A stretch of 35,466 nt of DNA from Lachnospiraceae bacterium. GTDB lineage: Bacteria > Bacillota > Clostridia > Lachnospirales > Lachnospiraceae. The position numbers and the translations under genes were made by a program. Within the stretch, counting starts at the first letter, position 1; each line of letters begins with the position of its first letter. The stretch is from contig JAFYDI010000034.1 of NCBI GenBank assembly GCA_017544835.1, forward strand, positions 1 to 35,466, given 5' to 3'. This document shows, piece after piece, positions 8,716 through 17,144 of this stretch. The notes under the pieces were generated by a model. That model searched no databases. It saw nothing but the letters and a program-made list of their open reading frames with translations, and was not told the origin of the DNA.

Positions 8716-8744
8716 TTGAAATATAATTAGAAATGTAATATGAT
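8716..8744 (+). promoter_or_regulatory. Promoter of the leuB-ilvD-ilvB unit
   Basis: TTGAAA (8716-8721), exactly 17 bases, TATGAT (8739-8744). Transcription would start near 8751, leaving about 40 bases of leader. That is too short for a T-box or leader-peptide attenuator. An 8-base inverted repeat (TTATACAT at 8661-8668, ATGTATAA at 8681-8688) lies just upstream and could be an operator. Confidence 0.72.
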
Positions 8745-8792
8745 TAGTTTCATACTGTACTACGTTAAATCATAAAATGCACGAGGGTAGTT

Positions 8793-9875
8793 ATGGAATT
8801 CAATATTACATGTATTCCCGGTGACGGAATCGGACCGGAAATTGTATCTCAGGCTAAGATTGTTCTTGATAAAGTCGCTGCCAAATTCAATCATAGATTT
8901 AACTATAAAGATATTTTGATGGGCGGAGCGTCAATTGATGTTCACGGAATTCCGCTTACTGATGAAGCTATAGCAGATGCCAAGGCTGCTGATGCGGTTT
9001 TAATGGGTTCAATCGGAGGAGACACCAATACATCTCCCTGGTATAAGCTTGAGCCTTCAAAGCGTCCGGAAGCAGGACTTTTAAAAATTAGGAAAGAGCT
9101 TGGACTTTTTGCCAATTTAAGACCTGCATTACTCTATAAAGAGTTATCCGATGCATGCGTTCTTAAAAAAGAAGTGAGTGATAACGGCTTTGACCTTATA
9201 ATAGTAAGAGAGCTTACCGGCGGACTGTATTTCGGCAAGAGAGAGACTGTTGTTAAAGATGGTATTAAGGAAGCAACAGATACTCTTACATATAATGAAC
9301 GAGAAATCAGAAGAATAGCTATTAAAGCTTTCGATATCGCCATGAAACGTCGTAAGAAAGTGACCAGCGTCGATAAAGCTAATGTTCTTGATTCGTCAAG
9401 ACTTTGGAGAGAAGTTGTAAATGATGTGGCCAAGAGCTATCCCGAAGTGACGGTTGAGCATATGCTTGTAGACAACTGCGCTATGCAGCTTGTCAAGGAT
9501 CCGGGACAGTTTGATGTTATACTTACAGAGAACATGTTCGGAGATATCCTTTCGGATGAAGCCAGCATGATTACGGGTTCAATCGGAATGCTTGCAAGCG
9601 CAAGTCTTAACGAGACAAAATTTGGCCTTTATGAACCCAGCCACGGCTCTGCACCCGATATAGCAGGTAAAGATATAGCCAATCCCATAGCAACCGTTTT
9701 AAGCGCTGCTATGATGCTTAGATTCAGCTTAGACCTAACTAAGGAAGCTGATGCTATAGAATCCGCCGTTCAGAAAGTCTTGGAAGACGGTTACAGAACA
9801 GGTGATATATATACCGAAGGATTTAAAAAGGTAGGATGTTCAGAAATGGGCAAGCTTATCGCCGACAGAATTTAG
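8793..9875 (+). CDS. leuB: 3-isopropylmalate dehydrogenase
   Basis: Third step of leucine synthesis: NAD-dependent oxidation and decarboxylation of 3-isopropylmalate. 360 residues, normal. N-terminal ITCIPGDGIGPEIV, substrate-binding region GLFANLRPALLY and RELTGGLYFG, metal-binding DNCAMQLVKDPGQFDVI and NMFGDILSDEASMITGSIGM, and NAD-binding EPSHGSAPDIAGKDIANP are all present. The CGAGGG ribosome site precedes the ATG. First gene of the branched-chain unit, 15 bases before ilvD. leuA, leuC and leuD are not in the window. Confidence 0.97.
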   Translation: MEFNITCIPGDGIGPEIVSQAKIVLDKVAAKFNHRFNYKDILMGGASIDVHGIPLTDEAIADAKAADAVLMGSIGGDTNTSPWYKLEPSKRPEAGLLKIRKELGLFANLRPALLYKELSDACVLKKEVSDNGFDLIIVRELTGGLYFGKRETVVKDGIKEATDTLTYNEREIRRIAIKAFDIAMKRRKKVTSVDKANVLDSSRLWREVVNDVAKSYPEVTVEHMLVDNCAMQLVKDPGQFDVILTENMFGDILSDEASMITGSIGMLASASLNETKFGLYEPSHGSAPDIAGKDIANPIATVLSAAMMLRFSLDLTKEADAIESAVQKVLEDGYRTGDIYTEGFKKVGCSEMGKLIADRI

Positions 9876-9890
9876 GAGGATTATTTCGCT

Positions 9891-11564
9891 ATGAAGAGTG
9901 ATAACGTTAAATGCGGTACCCAACAGGCACCTCACAGAAGTTTGTTCAATGCTTTGGGTTTTACCGAGGAAGAAAGAAAACGTCCCATGATAGGTATCGT
10001 TTCTTCCTATAATGAAATCGTACCCGGTCATATGAACCTTGATAAAATCGTCGAGGCTGTCAAGATGGGCGTTGCCATGGCAGGCGGTATGCCTGTGGTA
10101 TTCCCTGCAATTGCTGTCTGCGACGGTATTGCAATGGGCCATATCGGCATGAAGTATTCTTTGGTCACCAGAGACCTTATTGCAGACTCTACGGAATGTA
10201 TGGCTATTGCGCATCAATTTGACGGACTTGTAATGGTTCCAAACTGCGATAAGAACGTTCCCGGATTACTTATGGCTGCAGCCAGAGTCAATATTCCTAC
10301 CATTTTTGTATCTGGCGGTCCTATGCTTGCAGGACATGTTAAGGGACAGAAGAGAAGCCTTTCCTCCATGTTTGAAGCTGTAGGCGCTGTTGCAGCAGAT
10401 AAGATGACTATGGAAGAACTTTGTGAATTCGAAGAGAAGGTATGCCCTACCTGCGGCTCGTGTTCAGGTATGTACACAGCCAATTCCATGAACTGCTTAA
10501 CAGAAGCTTTAGGAATGGGTCTTCGCGGAAACGGTACCATTCCCGCTGTTTACAGTGAGAGAATCAGACTTGCCAAGCACGCAGGTATGCAGATAGTTGA
10601 ACTTGTAAATAAGAACATTCGTCCAAGAGACATTATGACTAAGGATGCATTCCTTAATGCTCTTACCACAGATATGGCTCTCGGATGCTCCACCAACTCC
10701 ATGCTTCATCTTCCCGCAATTGCCAATGAAGCAGGCGTTGAATTAAACCTTGATATCGCCAATGAACTTTCGGCCAAGACTCCCAATCTTTGTCACCTTG
10801 CACCTGCAGGTCCCACATATATGGAGGATTTAAACGAAGCCGGCGGCGTATATGCGGTACTTAAAGAACTTACGAAGAAAAACCTCTTAAATCTTGATGT
10901 TATGACCGTAACAGGCAAGACTATGGGTGAAAATATTAAGAATGCGGTTAATTTAAATCCCGAAGTAATCAGACCTGTGGAGAATCCATACTCAACTACA
11001 GGCGGTATTGCCGTACTTAAGGGTAACCTTGCTCCCGACGGCTCTGTTGTTAAACGTTCGGCTGTTGTGCCCGAAATGCTTGAGCATACTGGTCCCGCAC
11101 GTGTATTTGACTGTGAAGAAGATGCTATCAGCGCTATTAAGGGAGGCAAGATTGTTGCGGGAGATGTTGTCGTAATCCGCTATGAAGGTCCTAAGGGTGG
11201 CCCCGGTATGAGAGAAATGCTCAATCCCACATCCGCAATCGCAGGAATGGGTCTCGGTGCTTCTGTAGCGCTTATTACAGACGGTCGCTTCTCAGGTGCT
11301 TCCAGAGGTGCATCCATCGGCCACGTATCACCCGAGGCTGCGCTCGGCGGACTGATTGCTTTTGTCAAAGAAGGCGATATGATTCATATCGATATCAACA
11401 ATAATCTTATAGAACTTTTGGTAGACGATGCCGAACTTGAAAAGCGTAAAGTAGGCTTCGTGCCCAAAGAAACCGATATTAAATCAGGCTACTTACTCAG
11501 ATACAGAGAACTCGTTACAAGTGCTGCCAAAGGAGCTGTACTTAAAGTTCCCGGTAAGAACTAA
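9891..11564 (+). CDS. ilvD: Dihydroxy-acid dehydratase
   Basis: Iron-sulfur enzyme that dehydrates 2,3-dihydroxyisovalerate and its methyl homologue to the 2-keto acids of valine and isoleucine. 557 residues, normal. Cluster-binding cysteines lie in PNCDKNVPG and [16 protein letters not shown]. Other family blocks are GYNEI-like [36 protein letters not shown] and [19 protein letters not shown] near the C-terminus. AGGAGG precedes the ATG, and the gap to ilvB is 11 bases. Confidence 0.97.
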   Translation: MKSDNVKCGTQQAPHRSLFNALGFTEEERKRPMIGIVSSYNEIVPGHMNLDKIVEAVKMGVAMAGGMPVVFPAIAVCDGIAMGHIGMKYSLVTRDLIADSTECMAIAHQFDGLVMVPNCDKNVPGLLMAAARVNIPTIFVSGGPMLAGHVKGQKRSLSSMFEAVGAVAADKMTMEELCEFEEKVCPTCGSCSGMYTANSMNCLTEALGMGLRGNGTIPAVYSERIRLAKHAGMQIVELVNKNIRPRDIMTKDAFLNALTTDMALGCSTNSMLHLPAIANEAGVELNLDIANELSAKTPNLCHLAPAGPTYMEDLNEAGGVYAVLKELTKKNLLNLDVMTVTGKTMGENIKNAVNLNPEVIRPVENPYSTTGGIAVLKGNLAPDGSVVKRSAVVPEMLEHTGPARVFDCEEDAISAIKGGKIVAGDVVVIRYEGPKGGPGMREMLNPTSAIAGMGLGASVALITDGRFSGASRGASIGHVSPEAALGGLIAFVKEGDMIHIDINNNLIELLVDDAELEKRKVGFVPKETDIKSGYLLRYRELVTSAAKGAVLKVPGKN

Positions 11565-11575
11565 GGAGGATATAA

Positions 11576-13255
11576 ATGCTTTTAACAGGTGCCGAAATTG
11601 TTGTTGAGTGTTTAAAAGAACAGGGAGTAGATACCGTATTCGGTTATCCGGGCGGAACTATTCTTAACGTTTATGACGCTTTATATAATCACAGTGAGAT
11701 AAGACATATTCTTACAAGCCACGAGCAGGGAGCTTCACACGCTGCCGACGGATATGCAAGATCTACCGGCAAGGTGGGTGTATGCATGGCTACTTCCGGC
11801 CCCGGTGCTACTAATCTTGTTACAGGAATCGCTACAGCATACATGGATTCAGTTCCCATGGTAGCTATTACTGCTAACGTGGTACTTCCCTGGCTTGGTA
11901 AGGATACCTTCCAGGAAGTTGACATTGCCGGTGTGACAATGCCCATTACCAAGCACGGTTACATCGTTAAGAACGTTAAAGATTTGGCTGATACTATCAG
12001 AAAGGCTTTCAATATTGCAAAGAGCGGCCGTCCCGGTCCCGTACTTGTGGATATTACCAAGGACGTTACCGCCGCCAAATGCGAATATACACCCAAAGAG
12101 CCTGCCAAGATTACAAGACTCGATAAATTTACCGATGAAGATATCAATAAGGTTGTAAAGCTTATTCAGGGCTCCAAGAAACCTTTTATATACGTTGGTG
12201 GCGGCGCTATAGCAAGTGATGCTCAGAAGGAAGTCAAAGAGTTTGCTGAACTTGTTGATGCCCCTGTATGCGATACACTCATGGGTAAGGGTGCTTTTGA
12301 CGGTTATGACAAGAGATATACCGGTATGATCGGTATGCACGGTACCAAGGCTTCAAACCTCGGCGTAAGCGATTGCGACCTTCTTATTGCACTCGGAGCA
12401 AGATTTTCGGATCGTGTTGTAGGGAACGTTAAGTCCTTTGCTTCCAAGGCCAAGGTAATCCACTTTGACATAGACGCAGCTGAAATCGATAAGAACATTA
12501 AGACCAAAGCAAGCGTTATCGGCGACTTAAAGTCTGCACTTAAAAAGGTTAATAAGCTTCTTCCCAAGCAGGACCACAGTGACTGGATGAAACATATTGA
12601 AGAGTTAAAAGAAAAATATCCGCTCGGATATGATCATTCAAAGCTTACCTGTCCTTACATAATGGAGGAGATAGACAGAATCACAAAGGGTGATGCGATT
12701 ATTACTACCGATGTCGGACAGCATCAGATATGGGCATCGCAGTATTACCACTATACCAAGCCCCGTACATTTTTATCATCCGGCGGTCTCGGTACTATGG
12801 GTTACGGTCTCGGAGCCTGTATCGGAGCTAAGGTGGGTAATCCGAAGAAGCTTTGTATCAATATAGCCGGTGACGGTTGTTTCAGAATGAATATGAATGA
12901 ACTTGCCACCGCTTCAAGATTTGATATTCCGATTATTCAGGTTATTATCAATAACCACGTTCTCGGAATGGTAAGACAGTGGCAGACACTGTTCTATGAA
13001 GGAAGATATTCACAGACCATACTTAATGACAAGGTTGATTTTTGTAAGGTTGCCGAAGGCTTGGGCTGTGATGCTTACAAGGTTATTAAGAAAGAAGAAT
13101 TCGCTCCCGCACTTAAGAACGCAATTAAGAACAACAGACCTTGTATCATTGAGTGTGTGATTAACGAAGACGATAAGGTGTTTCCTATGGTTCCCGGCGG
13201 TTCGCCTTTAAGTGATGTATTTGATGAAAAGGATTACGAAAAAGGTAAAGCTTAG
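11576..13255 (+). CDS. ilvB: Acetolactate synthase large (catalytic) subunit
   Basis: Thiamine-diphosphate enzyme making 2-acetolactate or 2-aceto-2-hydroxybutyrate, the first common step to valine, leucine and isoleucine. 559 residues. The N-terminal domain has GYPGGTILNVYD and the catalytic Glu in TSHEQGASHAADGYARSTG. The C-terminal ThDP site shows GDGCFRMNMNELATA followed by NNHVLGMVRQWQ. AAGGAGG stands before the ATG. The regulatory small subunit (ilvN) is not next to it and not in this window, so it must lie elsewhere or be absent. A cell-wall gene begins 3 bases after the stop. Confidence 0.96.
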   Translation: MLLTGAEIVVECLKEQGVDTVFGYPGGTILNVYDALYNHSEIRHILTSHEQGASHAADGYARSTGKVGVCMATSGPGATNLVTGIATAYMDSVPMVAITANVVLPWLGKDTFQEVDIAGVTMPITKHGYIVKNVKDLADTIRKAFNIAKSGRPGPVLVDITKDVTAAKCEYTPKEPAKITRLDKFTDEDINKVVKLIQGSKKPFIYVGGGAIASDAQKEVKEFAELVDAPVCDTLMGKGAFDGYDKRYTGMIGMHGTKASNLGVSDCDLLIALGARFSDRVVGNVKSFASKAKVIHFDIDAAEIDKNIKTKASVIGDLKSALKKVNKLLPKQDHSDWMKHIEELKEKYPLGYDHSKLTCPYIMEEIDRITKGDAIITTDVGQHQIWASQYYHYTKPRTFLSSGGLGTMGYGLGACIGAKVGNPKKLCINIAGDGCFRMNMNELATASRFDIPIIQVIINNHVLGMVRQWQTLFYEGRYSQTILNDKVDFCKVAEGLGCDAYKVIKKEEFAPALKNAIKNNRPCIIECVINEDDKVFPMVPGGSPLSDVFDEKDYEKGKA

Positions 13256-13258
13256 TGT

Positions 13259-14665
13259 ATGAAGAGAAAGCTTAAGGGGTTTATTGGTGCATTGGTGCTG
13301 ATTCCTATAGTATCCTTTATTGTTTTCTACCTGTTTGTTTCTTTGTACTATACAGATGGGTTTACTTTTAATACGCGAATTAACGGCGTTTACTGTACCG
13401 GAAAGAGCGTAGAAGAGGTTAACAACGAACTTGTTAAGACCACAACTCCCGAAATCCTTCAGATAGAATGTGAAAAATACGGAGTCACGGAAGAGGTACT
13501 TCTTCGCGATATCGATTATAAAATCGACTATACAGATGCACTTAACGAAATATTCGGCAATCAAAATCCGTACCTTTGGATACTAAATGCTTCCAAAGCT
13601 TCGCCGACACAGAATGTAAAGCCTGTAATTACTTTTGATTCTGATAAGCTTTATAAGAAGATTGAAGACCTTCAGATTGTCAAAGATCATACGGAAAATG
13701 CAAGTTTTGAATGTAGACTGGCTTATTCTAAGGATAAGGGGTATTTCCTGTATGAAAACATTGATGAACTTATAGATGTGGAGGCTGTTGATGCACTTTC
13801 TTTGGCCGCGGTTACTGATGATTTAAAGGTAAATGTTACGGAAGAATGCTTCTCGACACCTACGTATACGTCGGAAATGATCCATGACAGAGAGGTTTGG
13901 GCGGATATTGAAGAGTTTCTTACTCCAAAGCTTTCCTTGGACATGGGAGATGAACCGATATTATTGGATTCCGCAACTTTAAGCAGTTTCCTGCTATATG
14001 ATGCAAACACTAAAGATTTCATAAGAAACGATGACGGCTCGCTTTTTATTAGTGAAACATCTGTTAATAAGTTTATCGATGAACTTTTCGATAAGTATGA
14101 TACTTATGAAATGCCTCGTAAGTTTGTGACTCATTTAGGAGAGGTTAAAGATATAAAGTTTTCGATTTATGGGACACTGCTTAACCGTAAAGTTGAAAAA
14201 GCGTATCTGTTAAACGCTTTAAAAACCGGAGAAGAAGGTGTACATGTTCCGACATATATTCATGAGCCCTTCAGTCGAGGCCTTAACGATATAGGCGATA
14301 CGTATGTCGAAGTCGATATGACCAGGCAGACGCTTTGTTATATCAAGGACGGAGAAGAGAAGATGCTTGTGGATGTGGTAACAGGTAAGCCATCTGCGGG
14401 GCATTCCACTCCCGAAATGCTGTGTTACGTATACAGAAAGGTTCCGGGCAAGTATTTAAGGGGCGAAGATTATTGCTCATGGGTGAATTTCTGGATGCCT
14501 ATATATAAGTCTATAGGTCTTCATGATGCCAGCTGGCAGTCTAAGTTTGGCGGTAACAGATACCTGACGCATGGCTCAAGAGGCTGTATAAATATGCGCT
14601 ATGATGACGCAAAAACCCTTTACGATGATATAGAAGTGGGAACGCCTGTTATTGTATACAAATAA
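13259..14665 (+). CDS. L,D-transpeptidase (PG_binding_4 plus YkuD domain)
   Basis: Cell-wall enzyme expected to make 3-3 cross-links in peptidoglycan or attach proteins. 468 residues: a basic start (MKRKLKG), one signal-anchor helix at about residues 8-29, an extracellular region resembling PG_binding_4 (FNTRINGVYCTGKSVEEV..), and a C-terminal YkuD domain from about residue 355. The catalytic motif is THGSRGCINM with His438 and Cys443, and an upstream His in SIGLHDASW. It starts 3 bases after ilvB, and the only ribosome site (AAAGG, 13241-13245) is 13 bases away, so it probably depends on ilvB translation. No clear terminator follows. Confidence 0.88.
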   Translation: MKRKLKGFIGALVLIPIVSFIVFYLFVSLYYTDGFTFNTRINGVYCTGKSVEEVNNELVKTTTPEILQIECEKYGVTEEVLLRDIDYKIDYTDALNEIFGNQNPYLWILNASKASPTQNVKPVITFDSDKLYKKIEDLQIVKDHTENASFECRLAYSKDKGYFLYENIDELIDVEAVDALSLAAVTDDLKVNVTEECFSTPTYTSEMIHDREVWADIEEFLTPKLSLDMGDEPILLDSATLSSFLLYDANTKDFIRNDDGSLFISETSVNKFIDELFDKYDTYEMPRKFVTHLGEVKDIKFSIYGTLLNRKVEKAYLLNALKTGEEGVHVPTYIHEPFSRGLNDIGDTYVEVDMTRQTLCYIKDGEEKMLVDVVTGKPSAGHSTPEMLCYVYRKVPGKYLRGEDYCSWVNFWMPIYKSIGLHDASWQSKFGGNRYLTHGSRGCINMRYDDAKTLYDDIEVGTPVIVYK

Positions 14666-14739
14666 AAAGCGTTGAATTTTCGGTATTTTGCATCAATTTG
14701 TGCCTATAATTTTTCTTTTGAATAAATATACGTTTTTGC

Positions 14740-14769
14740 TTGACAAAAAATTATCATAAGCGCGATAAT
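14740..14769 (+). promoter_or_regulatory. Promoter of serC-serA
   Basis: Perfect -35 TTGACA (14740-14745), 18-base spacer and GATAAT (14764-14769). It lies 33 bases before the serC start. The leader is therefore only about 25 bases and holds nothing beyond the ribosome site. Confidence 0.8.
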
Positions 14770-14801
14770 ACATATTAAATATTTTTTAGGAGGATGAGAA
14801 A

Positions 14802-15884
14802 GTGTCCAGAGTTTACAACTTTTCAGCAGGTCCGGCTACAATGCCTTTACCTGTGCTTGAGGAAATCCAGGCAGAGCTTCTTGACTACAAGGGAAGCGGA
14901 ATGAGCGTAATGGAGATGTCCCATCGATCTAAAGTCTTCCAGACCATCGCAGACGAGGCTGAGAAAGATTTAAGAGACTTAATGAATATTCCCGACAACT
15001 ACAAGGTATTATTCATTCAGGGTGGTGCTACAGTACAGTTTTCCATGATTCCGTTAAACCTTTGCAAGAACGGTGTGTTTGATTACATCGTAACAGGCGC
15101 ATGGAGTAAGAAAGCCGCTACCGAAGCCAAGAAATTCGGTAAAGTAAATATTATTGCATCAAGCGAAGACAAGAATTACAGTTACATTCCGGACTGCTCA
15201 GACCTTCCTGTTGATGATAATGCAGACTATGTATATATCTGCGAGAACGAAACCATTCACGGTACCACATTCCAGAAGCTTCCCAACACCAAGGGCAAGG
15301 TTTTGGTATCCGATCAGTCTTCAATGTTCTTATCCAAGCCCTGTAACGTATCCGATTACGGCATTATCTACGGGGGCGTACAGAAGAACGTAGGACCCGC
15401 AGGTCTTTCAATCGTAATTATTCGTGAAGACCTTATCAGAGAAGACGTTGCAGCTAACGTTCCCGTATATTTAAGATACGAAACTCACGCTAACAACGGT
15501 TCTATGTACAATACCCCCAACTGCTGGGCAATCTACGTATGCGGTAAGGTGTTTAAATACTTAAAGAGTCTCGGCGGCCTTGAAGCCATGAACGAGATTA
15601 ATAAGAAAAAAGCAGCTATCCTTTATAATTTTCTTGACAACAGCAAGATGTTTAAGGGAACCGTTCAGAAAGAATTCCGTTCTCTTATGAACGTACCTTT
15701 CGTAACAGAATCCGCTGAGAAGGATGCTGAAGTAGTTGCTGCTACCAAGGCTGCAGGCTTTGATAATCTTAAGGGACACAAGAGCGTAGGCGGTTTAAGA
15801 GCTTCAATCTACAACGCTATGCCTCTTGAAGGGGTACAGGCTTTGGTTGATTTCCTTACTAAGTATGAAAAGGAGAATGGTTAA
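14802..15884 (+). CDS. serC: Phosphoserine aminotransferase
   Basis: PLP enzyme converting 3-phosphohydroxypyruvate and glutamate to phosphoserine, second step of serine synthesis; it also serves pyridoxal phosphate synthesis in some bacteria. 360 residues starting at a GTG, fixed by AGGAGG at 14788-14793 with 8-base spacing. Family blocks: YNFSAGPATMPLPVLE at the start, MSVMEMSHRSKVF, FIQGGATVQFSMIP, and the PLP lysine in YGGVQKNVGPAG (Lys195). serA starts directly after its stop codon. Own promoter; two-gene operon. Confidence 0.97.
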   Translation: MSRVYNFSAGPATMPLPVLEEIQAELLDYKGSGMSVMEMSHRSKVFQTIADEAEKDLRDLMNIPDNYKVLFIQGGATVQFSMIPLNLCKNGVFDYIVTGAWSKKAATEAKKFGKVNIIASSEDKNYSYIPDCSDLPVDDNADYVYICENETIHGTTFQKLPNTKGKVLVSDQSSMFLSKPCNVSDYGIIYGGVQKNVGPAGLSIVIIREDLIREDVAANVPVYLRYETHANNGSMYNTPNCWAIYVCGKVFKYLKSLGGLEAMNEINKKKAAILYNFLDNSKMFKGTVQKEFRSLMNVPFVTESAEKDAEVVAATKAAGFDNLKGHKSVGGLRASIYNAMPLEGVQALVDFLTKYEKENG

Positions 15885-17066
15885 ATGTTTAAGTACGCAT
15901 GCTTAAATCCCATCGCCAATGTGGGACTTAAAAATTTCGATGAGAATTATACCAAGACAGACGACGTTAACGCTGCCGAAGGTATTCTTGTAAGAAGTGC
16001 AGTTATGCATGAGATGGAGTTTTCGGACAACCTTCTTGCAGTAGCAAGAGCAGGTGCCGGCGTTAACAATATTCCGCTTGATAAGCTTGCACAGAAAGGT
16101 GTCGTAGTATTCAATACTCCCGGCGCCAATGCCAACGGTGTTAAAGAACTTGCAATCGCAGCAATGCTTCTTGCATCACGCGACATCATCGGCGGTATCG
16201 ATTTTGTTAAAGAGAACAAGGCCGACGAAAACATCGCTAAGCTTGTTGAAAAAGGTAAGAGCAAATACGCAGGAACCGAAATCAGAGGTAAGAAGATTGG
16301 TATTATCGGTCTCGGCGCTATTGGCGGACCTCTTGCCAATGCTGCCAAACATCTTGGTATGGATGTTTACGGTTGCGACCCTTATATCTCGATTGATGCG
16401 GCTTGGAACCTTTCAAGAGATATCCATCATGTAAAGACCAGAGAAGAAATCTTCCAGAAGTGTGATTACATTTCCGTACACGTTCCGCTTATCGAGAACG
16501 ACGACCCCAATGTAAACACCAAGAAAATGATTAATAAAGACACCATCGCAATGATGAAGAAGGGTGTTATCATTCTTAACCTTGCTCGTGACCTCCTCGT
16601 AGACGACGACGCCATGGAAGAGGCTCTTAAGAGCGGCAAGGTAAGAAAATATGTTACAGACTTCCCCAATGCCAAGACAGCCAACATGGAAGGCGTTATC
16701 GCAATTCCTCACCTTGGCGCTTCGACAGAAGAGTCGGAAGACAATTGTGCTGTAATGGCCGTTAACCAGATGAAGAATTATCTTGAGAACGGTAACATCG
16801 TTAACAGTGTTAACTATCCGGCACTTGACATGGGCATCTGCCAGAAGGCAGGAAGAATCGCTATTTTCCACAAGAACGTAGCCAACATGATTACTCAGTT
16901 TACAGCTTCGTTCGGTGACCTTGGAATCAATGTTTCGGATATGTCCAGTAAATCTCGTGGTGAAGTGGCTTACACCATGATTGACGTAGACGAACCCGCC
17001 ACAGAAGCTATCAAAGCTAAGCTTGAAGCAATCGACGGTGTATTCAAGGTAAGAATAGTTAAGTAA
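15885..17066 (+). CDS. serA: D-3-phosphoglycerate dehydrogenase
   Basis: First step of serine synthesis: NAD-dependent oxidation of 3-phosphoglycerate. 393 residues. Substrate domain with RAGAGVNNIPLDKLAQKGVVV, nucleotide domain with the Rossmann motif GLGAIGGPLANAAKHLGM, catalytic Arg in NLARDLLVDDDAM and catalytic His in IPHLGASTEES. The last 70 or so residues form a short ACT-like domain (VAYTMIDVDEP...GVFKVRIVK), the likely site of serine feedback. AAAGGAG precedes the ATG, which abuts the serC stop. A hairpin with a long loop follows. Confidence 0.96.
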   Translation: MFKYACLNPIANVGLKNFDENYTKTDDVNAAEGILVRSAVMHEMEFSDNLLAVARAGAGVNNIPLDKLAQKGVVVFNTPGANANGVKELAIAAMLLASRDIIGGIDFVKENKADENIAKLVEKGKSKYAGTEIRGKKIGIIGLGAIGGPLANAAKHLGMDVYGCDPYISIDAAWNLSRDIHHVKTREEIFQKCDYISVHVPLIENDDPNVNTKKMINKDTIAMMKKGVIILNLARDLLVDDDAMEEALKSGKVRKYVTDFPNAKTANMEGVIAIPHLGASTEESEDNCAVMAVNQMKNYLENGNIVNSVNYPALDMGICQKAGRIAIFHKNVANMITQFTASFGDLGINVSDMSSKSRGEVAYTMIDVDEPATEAIKAKLEAIDGVFKVRIVK

Positions 17067-17071
17067 TATTA

Positions 17072-17122
17072 ACCCCCTTTATATAAGCGGTTAAAGTTTA
17101 TGTGAAGGGGGTATTATTTTTA
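17072..17122 (+). terminator. Probable terminator after serA
   Basis: An 8-bp stem (ACCCCCTT with AAGGGGGT) around a 25-base, AT-rich loop, followed by ATTATTTTTAT. The large loop makes it less certain than others in the window. Read-through into the ABC pair (start 17145) is possible, since I see no promoter between 17122 and 17145. Confidence 0.65.
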
Positions 17123-17144
17123 TAAAGAGGGATATGTAGGGTAT

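Noticed and set aside
8663-8792. T-box or leader-peptide attenuator before leuB
   Set aside because: The likely promoter leaves only about 40 bases of leader, without a terminator hairpin or T-box sequence.
11849-12340. 163-codon minus-strand open frame within ilvB
   Set aside because: Antisense shadow of a well-conserved gene, with Cys/His-rich random-looking composition and no ribosome site.
16413-16871. 152-codon minus-strand open frame within serA
   Set aside because: Shadow of serA; no family resemblance or start signals.
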